From Siniperca chuatsi (Eukaryota; Chordata; Actinopteri; Centrarchiformes; Sinipercidae), in assembly GCF_020085105.1 (NCBI RefSeq), contig NC_058062.1, positions 8,545,945 through 8,609,944 of the forward strand: a DNA stretch of 64,000 nucleotides, read 5' to 3'. This document shows, piece by piece, positions 25,535-36,059 of the stretch. The notes below the pieces were generated by a model, which was not told where the DNA came from, searched no databases, and saw only the letters and a list, made by a program, of their open reading frames with translations. Numbering within the stretch: the first letter of the stretch is position 1; each line of letters opens with the position of its first letter. Both the position numbers and the translations under genes were made by a program.

Positions 25535-28500
25535 TCAGTGTCTTTAAGGTTTGGTCTAGTATGTTTTTCTATTTTATATCCACAGGGCCTGGTGTGTTGG
25601 ATTACACATTTCACACAGAAGAGCATAAATGCAAAAAGGATGCTTTACTCGGCAGAATCAAACATTCGCCAGACAAAACGTGGAAGCTCATTCGGCCCAG
25701 ACCAACAAAAACCCAATACGTTGGACCTTATTACATTTGCAAAGGTAACATTTCCTTGGTCATATTGGTCAGTTGTTGCATTTGCCATTAACCATTTTCC
25801 GTTCTATTTCGGCACGGTATGTATTTCCCGACCTACCCTTATTTATTACACATAAATATTCACATTATTCAAGGAACATTTGTAACAGCTGTTGTGCAGC
25901 TGCTGTCACTTTGTTTCTGGCACTTTTTACACTTTGCTGTTGTTGCATGCACAAGTCAAGTCTGCATAACAGCTCATACTAAAATGTTTCCTGTGTTGTT
26001 TCAGAGGTGGCTGTTGGGAAAGAGTGCCTGTACCCTGGCCACTGCACATTTGCATACTGCCAGGAAGAGATTGATGTTTGGACTCTGGAGCGAAAAGGGT
26101 TTATCTCCAGAGAACTACTCTTCGATCCTTATGGGCCCAACTCCAACGTCAGGTTGACTGTCCCCAAGATCTTACAGGAGCATCATGGGATATTCATGTT
26201 TCTCTGTGGAGTGAGTATTTATTTAGTTTCTTATTTCAAAACTAGTATGACCTCTGTAACTGCAGTGGTGTAGTGCTGCTGGAACTTGATGTTGTCAATG
26301 ATGCCAATTGGCAGCATTGTTTTTCATTCCAGTGAGGAGAAAAAATGTGCTCGTCTCATTGTAAATGGCTATTTACCTCAAAGATGTCTCTTACAAGAAA
26401 CAATCTTCTGCTGTTAAGACAACAGGTGATTGTTTACAATGAGCCACAACATTTCTAAGCACTGCTTTTGCTTTATCCAGAGCAAAATTGAAATTTAAGG
26501 CCATTAAATACAAAAATGTGAGAAATGTAATGCTGTGCTTAATTTTTTGCTTCTGTGTAATAATTGTTTGTCTGGTGCTCATTAGTAGCTTGCATACTTG
26601 ACCCAGTAGTTAGGGAATTTAGAGTGATATTTAATGGTATTGTCTTCTGTCATTGCTGTAGTAAATCTGCTGTTTTTATAGAATGTAAATTTTCCAAATA
26701 GATATTATTTAATTTGCAGGTGTGCTTTGACCACAAACCCAGAATAATCAGCAAAACCAACAAAGATGACTCCTCACTTTGCTCTCATCCAGTGACAAAG
26801 CACGACTTTGAGGATCATAAGTAAGTCATTTCACATTTTGCAGCTCTGAAACCATCATTTGGCTTATGGATTTATAGTTTAAGTAATCTACAAAAACAAA
26901 CAAGACCATGTGCAAATATGTGAGGGAATAAGAGCAGGATAAGATGTTTTATGAGTCTGTGGTGGCCAGTGCTATCCTGTATGCTGTTGCATGCTGGGGC
27001 AGCAGGTTGAGGGTAGCGGACGCCAACAGACTCAACAAACTGATCCGTAAGGCCAGTGACATTGTGGGGGTGGAGCTGGACTCTCTGGCGGTGGTGTCAG
27101 AGAGGAGGATGCTGGCCAAACTACATGCCATCTTGGACAGTGTCTCCCACCCACTCCATGACGTGCTGGTCAAACAAAGGAGCACCTTCAGTGAAAGACT
27201 CATCCCCCCAAAATGCACCACAGAGTGCCACAGGAAGTCATTCCTGCCTGTGGCCATCAAACTCTTTAACTCCTCCCTCTAAGTGTCAGTCTGTATGACC
27301 CTAAGTCATTAAACTGGACATCGGATCATTAACATCACTTCAATATTTGAAATAATAGTGCAATATTCTCTGTTTAATACTGCTGTGCAATATACTGTTT
27401 TCAGTTAATTTAATTCATTAATTAATTATATTTATTCATACTTCTCTTATTGCTGTGCAATATCCTCAGTCTCATTATAATCTTAATAAGCTACACTTAA
27501 CTTGACAGTTCATGCACTATTACTTTATACCATATTATTATCATCAACCTCTAAACCCACTTTGTACTTCACACTTATTTTAATTTTATACTTATACCCA
27601 CTTGGTACTTAATTTATCTCACCTGTATTATAGTGTTATATTTTTTGCTTAATACTTCTATTCCTGTGTGTACTGACTTGATAATGACCTGCTGTAACAA
27701 AAGAGTTTCCCCTCGGGGATTAATCTCGGGGAATTATTTCTGATTCTGATAAGCTTGGAGACATTGTTGTCGTGTTTGTCTTTTAGGTGCCTGGTCCACA
27801 TCTTGAAGGAAAATACAGTCCGTTATTCCAAAATCAGACCCTTGAGTCCTCAGTGCCAGCTGGATCTTTGCCGCCATGAAGTCCGCTACGGCTGCGTGAG
27901 AGAGGACGACTGCTTCTACGCCCACAGCCTCATCGAGCTGAAGGTCTGGATGATGCAGCATGAGCTTGGTAAGACTTAAAGCTTTTTAAAATACTCGTCC
28001 AAGGGCTGGATGGTGTTGTACCTGGAATAGTTCTTCTAAAATGTTGTTTTATTTCCCACTAGCCAACAAGAACACAGTTTGCAGTATTTTTCACTGCTAA
28101 ATTTAATATAACTTAATATTTTAGCCATTAATTTTTCCCCCCTTTATTTTGCATCATATAGGTATCACTCATGAAAGTATTGTCCAAGAGGCAAAGAAGT
28201 TTTGGAGTGCACACGCTTCGTTGCAGGGAGCCCAGGTAAGCCCAACACTCAGTGTTAAATACATCTCATTGGCTTTGACTTCAGTATTTACAGACTTTGG
28301 ATTAGAATTTGTCTGGGTTAAAACAGAATCCCTTGATTGGTGTATTTTTAACTAAATCTTTTCGTGGTTTCATTGTTGCTTTGTGTTAATCACAAAGATT
28401 TTAACCAGTTGTTCAAATTTTATCAGCAGCTTTCCACTGCCCAGAGGAGGTTTGGGCCTCCAAATCTGAAGATGATGTTTGTTTGTGGCCAGTGCTGGAG

Positions 28501-30130
28501 GAATGGCCAGCTAAGCGAAGCTGACAAAAACAAGAAGTATTGCTCAGCCAAGGCGAGACACACGTGAGTATTTCAAAGTCTTGAACACATGAATTGTGGA
28601 CAGGAGGTGAATTTATAAGAGAAACGGTGCAATCCAATACATCACAAACTCCGTTTCTTTCTGTCGCAGGTGGGCAAAAGACAGGCGGGTGGTGCTTGTA
28701 AGTTCCCACGAAAGGAAAAAGTGGACAACGGTTAGACCACTTCCAACCAAAAAACCCATCCCATCTCAATTTGAGGTATGTGCCAAACAATTTTCTACTC
28801 CAAGGTTGTTTTTCTTTGTTTGTGATTAAAACAAATATCCAGCAATGGTCACCAAATGTTATTTTTCTTTCTTAGATCTGCATGCATGTGACAGCTGGCA
28901 AAAAGTGTCAGTACATTGGGAATTGCACGTTTGCTCACAGCGTAGAAGAAAGAGACCTTTGGACCTACATGAAGGAAAACAACAGTGAGTTTTGACAAGG
29001 GGATGGTGCCTCTTACTTGGTAGAATTGAATTAGGAGAACTGAATTAGTATGCGATGCACCAAAGGTAATCACAGTCATCCCTTTATTTAGTTCCAGATA
29101 TGGATCAGCTTTATGAGCAGTGGCTGCAGTCTCAGAGGCCTGGCTGGGGTGAAGAGACCTCCAATAACTCTGTTAGGGAGAATGGCAAACAGATCCACAT
29201 GCCAACAGACTACGCTGAAGAAGTAGTAAGTTTAAAAGCCCGGCAATTTTGACAGTGCTTTTGTATGGTGATCAACACACAGTTTGTGTAAAAACTGGCT
29301 TGTGGTGTTTAGTTTATACTAATATATAAACCCTACAGCTTAATTTTAGTAGCATGTGGCAAAATGCAGTTCAAGTTAATTTCCTTTCCTAGTTTGTAGT
29401 TTTCTGTTTTGGATCTTACACCGTCCTGCTATGAAAACAGACTCATTAGCAGCTGTATTGTATTGCTTTTGTACTTTCTTTTGGTAGATAATCACTTAGT
29501 GTTTACCGCATCAACAGATTCTGACAACTATTAGTGCCTAACGGTTAAATTGTGTTAACATTTTGATAGAATCTTGTTTTTAATGTAGTTATTTACCAAG
29601 TGATTAAAATAAACAGCAAGACATTTGAGTGATTAAGAAACAGAGCAATCTCATTTACACAAATGACTAATTACCGTCTGTGTATTTTTGCAGGCTGGCA
29701 ATCACTGTTGGCTGTGTGGTAAAAACTGCAACAGTGAGAAGCAGTGGCAGCAGCATATCACCTCAGAAAAGCACAAAGACAGAGTTTTCAACTCTGAGGA
29801 TGATCAGAACTGCTGGCAGTATCGATTTCCCACAGGCACTTTCAAAGTTTGTGAGAGGTACGTTTATCAGCCACAGAATACTGTATGTCTCTGATTCCAG
29901 TAGTTTTTGATGGCTGTCATTTGATCTTGTCTTCTGACAGGTTTCTCAAAGGCACGTGCACAGAGGATGACTTCTGTAAGCTGGCACACGGGGAGCAGGA
30001 ACTAAAAGAGTGGATGGAGCGCAGGGAATTCCTTTTGATGAAACTTGCCAAAGCCAGAAAAGACCATCTTATAGCACCAAACGACAATGACTTTGGAAAA
30101 TACAGTTTTCTGCTTAAAGACATTATATAA
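15573..30130 (+). CDS. zc3h7a: Zinc finger CCCH domain-containing protein 7A
   Basis: RNA-binding protein; family members are reported to bind microRNA precursors and translation factors. Coding exons: 15573-15640, 19694-19733, 19946-20149, 22114-22272, 23763-23843, 24074-24127, 24225-24264, 24356-24705, 24808-25060, 25208-25236, 25333-25477, 25586-25744, 26005-26210, 26720-26820, 27787-27968, 28162-28235, 28430-28563, 28670-28775, 28876-28984, 29092-29225, 29694-29857, 29941-30130. Joined 2982 nt, 993 aa, in frame throughout; human 7A is of similar length. An N-terminal TPR block (about 40-155) precedes a Ser/Pro-rich acidic linker (about 205-425) and zinc fingers (about 465-950), including a U1-type C2H2 finger near 880-905. 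The C-terminal IAPNDNDFGKYSF and rmi2 synteny favour 7A over paralogue 7B. A poly(A) signal is at 30598-30603. Confidence 0.92.
16565..16670. repeat. Ends of hAT-like repeats next to LINE copy A
   Basis: Two segments beginning AGGGCTGGACGATTAATC and TAGGGTTGGGCATCGTTTG look like the starts of common teleost hAT-type repeats, cut short by the LINE insertion. With 19488-19556 (GAAAATAATTGGTAGTTGAA...) they indicate nested transposon debris across intron 2. Confidence 0.4.
16671..18125 (-). mobile_element. LINE copy A (CR1/L2/Rex-like), internally deleted
   Basis: Lies in zc3h7a intron 2 in antisense to the host gene. Read on the minus strand: an endonuclease-domain fragment (18134-17943, with IELLAVGLRPYYLPREF), then a frame 18022-17441 with the endonuclease piece SGDFNHV joined directly to reverse-transcriptase motif A (FFDFSGAFNT) and motif C (FSDD), then the RT C-terminal part 17417-16896 (YKYLGVHMDNKLDW ... 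FLPVAIKLFNSSL). Several frame shifts and an internal deletion make it non-functional. The 3' UTR ends at 16671 with a TTCTGATTCTGA tail. Superfamily is secure, clade is not. Confidence 0.88.
18126..18660 (-). repeat. Dispersed DNA-transposon-like repeat in zc3h7a intron 2
   Basis: Reverse complement of 18130-18300 is clearly related to 58955-59110: both contain GTGAAAAC, GGGTGAAAAAA-TCCAAAA and GGCGGGGCAAGCCGGTGTGTGTG in the same order. The segment near 18340-18425 (GTGTGACTAAACATTTACATTGGTCACAC on the minus strand) resembles ends of teleost hAT elements. The open frame 18323-18135 is probably repeat-derived. Superfamily is an inference. Confidence 0.5.
19946..22272 (+). other. TPR-domain exons of zc3h7a
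   Basis: Exons 19946-20149 and 22114-22272 encode three helical repeats of tetratricopeptide type. Signature runs are LFGEGNDVFKEGEWTKSIEMY, YANRAAAYLNIV with YDQALEDCEKALQLN, and KALYRKAKSLKEMGRHREAY. Such repeats bind partner proteins. The exon junction lies at phase 0 between VP and GLYDQ. Confidence 0.9.
20525..20860 (+). repeat. MITE-like teleost repeat in zc3h7a intron 4
   Basis: Starts with AAAGGGACAGTTCACCCC, the opening of a very common teleost dispersed repeat, and runs through 'cagttttggagatgttggccatagagatgtctgc'-type sequence to about 20860. No coding capacity. Identification is by resemblance. Confidence 0.55.
23020..23110. repeat. Fragment of AT-rich hAT/MITE-type repeat in zc3h7a intron 5
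   Basis: AGGGCTGCCACTAATGACAA followed by AATCTAACAATTAATC-type sequence, related to repeats at 32842-33200, 44525-44610 and 61645-62606. Confidence 0.4.
25504..25533 (+). repeat. (TG)15 microsatellite in a short zc3h7a intron
   Basis: Fifteen uninterrupted TG units inside the 108-nt intron 25478-25585, starting 27 nt after the donor and ending about 50 nt before the acceptor. Confidence 0.95.
26940..27750 (+). mobile_element. LINE copy B (same family as copy A), 5'-truncated
   Basis: Lies in zc3h7a intron 15 in sense orientation. The frame 26944-27282 encodes the RT C-terminal region starting MFYESVVASAILYAVACWGS and ending FLPVAIKLFNSSL, nearly identical to the matching part of copy A. 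The 3' UTR (27283-27750) aligns with that of copy A but keeps about 250 nt that A lacks, and ends with the same TTCTGATTCTGA tail. A 5'-truncated, non-autonomous copy. Confidence 0.9.
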
Positions 30131-30597
30131 TGATGTGATGACAATACTCATGCTCACTTGCAAGTAACGCAGTATTCAAACAGTCTTGAGTCAGATGATC
30201 CTTGAGGAGCCTCTGAAGTGCACAGGATATAGACTGATCAGCATGATTTATAAAGAGGGCGTTCAGGACCGGCCCTCCGATTGGTGGCTGGGTTACTCTG
30301 ATGTGAACTACAGGAGTGTTATCGTTAACAGCAAATACTGGGTGTAAGACACTTGAAGCTTTGCTATGCATCATTCAGTATCTGAAAATGGTGATGAAGA
30401 AAAAAATGTGTAAACCTTGATCAGAGACACGTTCAGATACTTTGACCTAAAAAAGGCATTTCTTTTCATGAGCAGTTTATATGTTAATGACCTTTACCCT
30501 TCAATAAGTTTAAAGTACGGAATACTTCAATTGAGTTCAGTTGACATACTCCCTTTCCATTTATCTAAGTGTTACCAGTGTAATGAGCACCACACCA

Positions 30598-30603
30598 AAT
30601 AAA
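30598..30603 (+). promoter_or_regulatory. Poly(A) signal of zc3h7a
   Basis: AATAAA about 470 nt after the stop codon, followed by a T-rich tract. Confidence 0.7.
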
Positions 30604-30648
30604 GCCTCTTTTTTAATCTGTGTTTAAACTGCTGTGTTAATTACACAT

Positions 30649-31129
30649 CTGTGGTGGAAGAATTATTCATATCTTTTACTTAATTACAGTGTTGTATTAC
30701 TACTTTTAAAAGTAAATGTCCTGTATTGAAAATCGGAAGGTGTATGTATAAGGTAAAGTGTTTAGAAAGTATCAAATGTAAAAGTACTCAATGTGGAAAA
30801 AATGACCCTTGTGACTAATTCTATAATATTGTATGTCATTATTCTTAATGATACAATAATGTGTAAGCAACTTTTAACTGTAGTTGGAAGTGAATCTTAT
30901 TTTATACACTGTTTGGTAATATCTATAAAATAGTTCATGTTTTATAAGCTCAAATTTTGTATATAAAATTTTGTAAAGTAAAATAATTGTATAGTAAAAA
31001 GTATATTTCCCTCTAAAATGTATTGAGTAAAAGTTAAATAAGATACCATGAAATGGAAATACTCTACAGTACAAGCACCTAAAAACTTTATTTACTCAAG
31101 TATTGTACTTGTTACATTTCATCACTCTG
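30649..31129 (-). mobile_element. MITE-like element, copy 1, right of zc3h7a
   Basis: The left end (CTGTGGTGGAAGAATTATTCATATC) matches the reverse complement of the right end of the element at 34439-35182. The right end, reverse complemented (CAGAGTGATGAAATGTAAC), matches the left end of that element. Thus the same family in opposite orientation. Non-coding and AT-rich. Confidence 0.65.
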
Positions 31130-31307
31130 TCACAGGCAGAAATTAACTGAAACATTTCATTGCGATTTAATTTTCTGCACAATCAAGATGGAGCTTAAAA
31201 TTGTGTCCTCAAAAAACAGGTTTTTCTAATACAATCTCAATTTGTCAATCCTGATGTATATTTAAATTCAGTTTTAGTCAGCAGAGTACTTGAAAATCTG
31301 AGCCATC

Positions 31308-31313
31308 TTTATT
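31308..31313 (-). promoter_or_regulatory. Candidate poly(A) signal of rmi2
   Basis: AATAAA on the minus strand about 625 nt downstream of the rmi2 stop. It is convergent with the zc3h7a signal about 700 bp away. Confidence 0.4.
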
Positions 31314-31937
31314 TAAGATTTGTACAACCATCTCACATCTTCTATGTGCTCTAAAAGAATACCAAATTATTACACAGATGATGCTAATGGTATAATCTGA
31401 CATTTCCAAAGATTAGTCTATGATACAAGAGGTCTCCATATCTGGGTGTTATTTTTCTCCCCAAGCATTACCAGATCAATTATACAGGTAACAATTTAAG
31501 GAAGGCTGGAGCACTCATAACCTAGGTTTTACCTGTTAGCAATTGTCCTGAGGAGGTGCACTTCAGCTACATGTGTGCTGCTGTAAATCCTCAGAACGCA
31601 GAACTATCAAGCCAGCATTAAGCCCTACAGGTCCACTTCTTCTGTACAAGACCCTGAACTGCTTAGAGTAGGAGCCAAGTGGGAAATGACTTCTGTTACT
31701 TAAGCATCACACTTCACAGTGTAAATACTGTTTTCTCATGTCAAAGTCTTTGTCACTCTCACATCATACCTCCCAGTCAGGAGCCCGACATCTAGGGGAA
31801 CCTGCTGTTCAGTCCTGTGAGGTAGTTTTTCCATTTGTCAAGAATCACTTCAACACTGAATACACAGCTGGACACACATGACAGGCGCAGGTCGTCCTGC
31901 CACCAGCAAGGCAACATTTCCACCAACAGCTCCGCAT

Positions 31938-34210
31938 TCAGGCCAGCACCTGCTGCAAGTCCTCCACCTCCAGCTTCCACATCCGTCTGTGAAGCGTGCT
32001 GAGATCAGAGAGGTCTGCCATCTTCACTGCACGGATGACTGGCTCCGGAGAGACGGCCTGGATGACACCCATCACCATGACATATTTGCCTGTAAAAACA
32101 GCAGCAGGTGGTCAATTGTTCAGTGACAATAGATTCAATTAAACAAGGACGGTGATGCAGGGAAACGTGGCTGTTTTTTAGATAAAGATATTCATGTGCT
32201 GTCATTATTTTAAGCTTAATCTTCCTGCTTCAGGGACACAATTTGCAATTCTGAAATTTTAAATATCTGCTGAATAAAGTCTACAGCCTCAGTTACCAAT
32301 TTTTCTTTTGTTTTGCTGCTTCTTATTAGCAATTTAAGAAGGAATTATTTCTTGACTGACTGATGTGGTAATGTTTAAAAATGTTCACTTAATGGATATT
32401 ATAGTAAAGTAGTATTGTTTTTGTTCTATTTTTGACAACAACATAAGACCAGATAAATCCAAATCTAGGTCCAATGTGATCTGGATAGAGAATAAAACAG
32501 CAAGATCACATTTTTCATTTTCCTGAACATAATAAAGGTTTCACAAATAAATCGGACAGAGAACTGTATACAGTCTTTAGACTCTCCGTGTTCAACTGGT
32601 CCAAGTACAGCGTTTTCTTAATGTAGACCTGGACCTTATCTGGAAAAGCAGTGAAATCACCCTTTTGTCTGTTTTCACAAACAGAATAAAGGTTTTAAAT
32701 TTGATTTAATATTAAGCCACCATGGCTGCATTAACCTGCTTTGGGGACTCATAAAAATCTCTGGGCACCTATTGACACCCAAAGTTTATAATGCAGGCCC
32801 TCTCAACACAAAAAGACACTTATGTCAGTTACGCATTAGAGCTGCTACAATTGGTCAATTAATTGATTAGCCGTAAATAATTGGCAACTATTTTGATAAT
32901 CGATTAATCATTGAAGTAATTTTTCTTCAAATATTCTGTGGTCCCAGCTTCTTATTTGGATTTTCTGCTTTTTCCTGTCTTGTTTTATTTTATATATCTT
33001 TGAGTTTTGGACTGTTGGTTGGACAAAACAAGACATTTGAAGACATGACCTTTTACTTTCCGAGACACTGGGATGGATATTTTCACCGTTTTCTGACATT
33101 TTATGCATTTAGCATTAACCAATAAAATCAATAAAATAAATGGCAGATTAATAGATAATGAAAATAATTGTTAGTTGAATATTGTTCATATTCACAATTA
33201 ATGAAACTACCAGAAACCATTTGACATACAGTGGACCTATCTGGGCCCCTGGGGGTCTTGGGCCCTGGGGAAGTTGCTGGCCTTGACTGGTTTAAGTACA
33301 GCAGTTTTTATTTATTAAATCTTTTTAATCTAGACCTTATTTGTGTATTTCTGAAGAAAGGTGAAACAAAGGTATACCACACGTTAAACATAAAATCTAA
33401 AACAGTCTTCAGCTCTTAAAGGCGGGGTATGCGATTCTAATTCAATACAGGTCTTTTGTCCGCTAGCTGTCCGTTCAGTGTGCACGCTGAAAAAACCCCC
33501 CAAAACATTCCGGTGTCTGTACACAGCCCTGCCTCTGTAAATGGGAAACAAACAAAGTGGCTCGGACCGCAGACCACAGCACTATTCCTGCCATGATTTG
33601 TGTGTCAGGCAACGTTAAATGACTTGTCCACAGACATTCAGCTTACTTTCTGGTTTGCCAAGACATGCTGTTGCTGTGATGTTAGCTATAGCAGCAGGAG
33701 AGTTGTGAGTATCGCTGTCTGGAGCTGGTGTGCTGCTCTGGGAAACCGTCTCCTCCTCTCTGGCTGTAGTTAACTTCGCAGCAGCAACTGTAGCAACAGT
33801 TTGCTAACCCACAACCTAGCTAATGTTAGTTATATTACTTGCTGTGTCGTTATTCGCTCAATATCATGGTCATGCCACCTTTAAATATGACTTATTCACG
33901 AATCAGAAACCAACTTAAGTCTACTTTATTTACCTTGGGACAAACATGGTTTCCCTTTGGGGATGTTGTTGACGCCTTGAACAGCAAAGGTGCCCGTCTC
34001 ATCCATCAGCAGCACGGTGTTTCTGTCCAGCTGGACCTCCAGTACAGTTCCCTGCATCCACACCAGTGAGACCAGCAGAGAGCGACCCCTGCCCAGCTTG
34101 ATAACACATCCATTTCCGCTGTCAGCTGCCCCCCGGCTCTCTGCCGTCCTCAGCTGACCGGACAATACTTTAACGGGCGGCGGGCGTTTCCTCTCTACGG
34201 TTGTGTTCAT
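31938..34210 (-). CDS. rmi2: RecQ-mediated genome instability protein 2
   Basis: OB-fold subunit of the nuclear BLM-TOP3A-RMI1-RMI2 dissolvasome, which resolves double Holliday junctions without crossover. Two exons on the minus strand: 34210-33934 and 32089-31938; 429 nt, 142 aa, phase-1 intron. Diagnostic runs are [11 protein letters not shown] near the start, [24 protein letters not shown], then [17 protein letters not shown] and [10 protein letters not shown] at the end. Human RMI2 is 147 aa. The frame stays open to an upstream ATG at 34294; I chose the ATG at 34210 (MNTTVERKR) because the extra N-terminal residues have no family counterpart, and ATG 34222 is an alternative. The 1.84-kb intron holds two dispersed repeats. 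Confidence 0.93.
32842..33206. repeat. Dispersed AT-rich repeat in rmi2 intron
   Basis: Begins AGAGCTGCTACAATTGGTCAATTAATTG and ends ATGAAAATAATTGTTAGTTGA. The ends resemble those of the longer element 61645-62606 and fragments elsewhere in the window. Probably a non-autonomous hAT-like element. Confidence 0.55.
33416..33838 (+). repeat. Dispersed repeat in rmi2 intron
   Basis: Starts TTAAAGGCGGGGTATGCGATTC, a start sequence I recognise from widespread teleost non-coding repeats, and is more GC-rich than its surroundings. No reading frame of note. Confidence 0.5.
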
Positions 34211-34307
34211 CGTTGTGAACATTACCAACTGCTGGTGTCTTTTAACGGTTGTCCAAGGCTGGAACGCTCTGCATTCATTACCGCGTCCCGCCAAGCGTTA
34301 AATTATG

Positions 34308-34315
34308 CCGGAAGT
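34308..34315 (+). promoter_or_regulatory. ETS-type motif in rmi2 promoter
   Basis: CCGGAAGT, a consensus ETS-factor site, about 100 bp upstream of the rmi2 ATG. A second core (TTCCGG) lies at about 34350. Typical of TATA-less housekeeping promoters; motif match only. Confidence 0.35.
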
Positions 34316-34438
34316 TGTGGGTTTATTTTTCCGGCAGCAACAAACTCAGTTCCGGTCTGGAAACCTTCACAGTAAAAGCATCACCTCAGGCTCTTGATGC
34401 CAACCATACACCGTGCCCAGTGCACAATTACTTTTTAA

Positions 34439-35182
34439 CAGTGGTGGAATGTAACTAAGTGCATTTACTCAAGTACTGTACTTAAGTACAAATTCGAGGT
34501 ACTTGTACTTTACTGAAGTATTTCCATTTCATGCAACTTCATACTTCTACCCCACTACATCTCAGAGGCAAATACTGTACTTTCTCCTCCACTACATTTG
34601 TCTGACCGCTTTAGTTACTAGTTACTTTTCAGATTCCAGTTTTTCATACCCTTCCTGTCCAATGAAAACCATGTATCTCCAAATCTGTTGATTTTGAATT
34701 TTTATTTTATTGATAAACTGAAGGATTAAGTGTTCCCTTTATAGGTTGAGAAAATTCTCCGACTTCTCCAGATAAAGAAACAATTTAAAACCCCTTGGAT
34801 CAGCTAGAAAATGAATCGTCACAAAGCTGAAAACAGGGCTATTTTTCTGAGCTCATGGAAACTTTAAGTTTTTAGAGATGTGTGGTTGTCACAGGACAGG
34901 ACAAACATATGATGATCTTATGATGCATTACAGTAGATTAAACTACCCAATAAAGTAGTTAAAATGAGCTCAACCTGAAACAACTACAGTAGTAAAATGC
35001 AACATACACATTATTGCACCAGTAATATTAATCCCAAAACAATGACAGAGACCATTTTTCAGACTTTCACTTTTGATACTTTAAGTAAATTTTGCTTTTA
35101 CTTTTAGTGTAGTATTTTCAGTACTAGTGTAGTATTGCTACTTTTACTTAAGTAAAGGATCTGAATACTTGTTCCACCACTG
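34439..35182 (+). mobile_element. MITE-like element, copy 2, upstream of rmi2
   Basis: Ends are CAGTGGTGGAA (34439) and its exact inverse TTCCACCACTG (35182). The interior is rich in 'acttaagtac'/'ttactcaagta' pieces, as in the related copy at 30649-31129. The reading frames inside it have no domain. Non-autonomous DNA transposon by structure. Confidence 0.7.
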
Positions 35183-36050
35183 CTATTTGAGAATAAAATA
35201 CAGGAGTGTTTTTGGATAAATTGTGCATTAAGAATCAAACTATCATTTAGCTGCTTTGCTGTAGGAAGGTCAGGTGGGACCTTACAATGTTTTTTTGAAA
35301 CCGTTAACTTCCTACAGTTCTGTCCTCTGGTAATTTTTAAACTTTTCATATATGACATGAAAGTCACACGGTAATACGAGTTGCAAGTCATGACTTTACA
35401 TTTTGACTTCATGTTGGATTTTGACTTTAATGCATTTGTATTGATTGGAATTGGTATGAGATTAAATATGTACATATTAGCCCAAGGGACACCTCAGGAA
35501 AAGTTTTTATCTAACTCCATGTGTTTAGAGAAACAGGTTTAACTGTATTGTATTATTCGCCATCAGTCTCTCTTGAGTCTCAATGACTTATGTTGAACTA
35601 TTGGTAGGAAGTGCAAACATCCATTCCCTTTAATGAATACTGTTGTGAAAATACTGCATTCATATAACAAAATGAACAGACACTACTAATTAAAAAACAC
35701 AATCAACAGAAGTTGCTTTGACCATACTATCATTTTTAAAATACAGGGCTGTTTATTTATGTCATGCTGTCTTGAAATAATACACCAATTAACCCTGCAA
35801 GTCATGAAAATAAATTTGATACATGAATTTATCACTTGAATTTTACTCACCCCAGTATTGGCCAGGGGAACAAGGCAGTTTGGAATACTAGCCTAATATG
35901 TTTTATTAAACCCAGTATAATTTCCTCCGTTCAGAGGTGTTGCTGCTGAATAAAGCACTTTATGTGGGATACGTGAACAAAGTGGAAGATAGTTCTGTGG
36001 TCTGAGACCAAGATCAAGCACTTTGGCCATAATTCTAAAAGCTATGTTTA
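35183..36050. other. AT-rich intergenic sequence, no gene seen
   Basis: Between the MITE and the Tc1 remnant. No exon or element was recognised. Confidence 0.5.
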
Positions 36051-36059
36051 ATATAAGCC

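Larger units (their letters stand above)
25333..29990 (+). other. Zinc-finger exons of zc3h7a
   Basis: Successive zinc-binding clusters: ACSICYV...HTEEHKC (exons 25333-25477 and 25586-25744, atypical); CLYPGHCTFAYC (26005-26210); CRHEVRYGCVREDDCFYAH (27787-27968, canonical CCCH); FVCGQC...KYCSAKARH (28430-28563); ICMHVTAGKKCQYIGNCTFAH (28876-28984, CCCH); HCWLCGKNCNSEKQW...H...H (29694-29857, C2H2/U1-like); and CERFLKGTCTEDDFCKLAH across the 29857/29941 junction (CCCH). The order matches the ZC3H7 family. Confidence 0.85.

Noticed and set aside
25285-25791. Long plus-strand frame 168 codons
   Set aside because: Runs through intron with the TG repeat; only 25333-25477 and 25586-25744 are exons.
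35104-35475. Minus-strand 123-codon frame near 35.3 kb
   Set aside because: Partly inside a MITE-like repeat, low-complexity composition, no domain or splice support.
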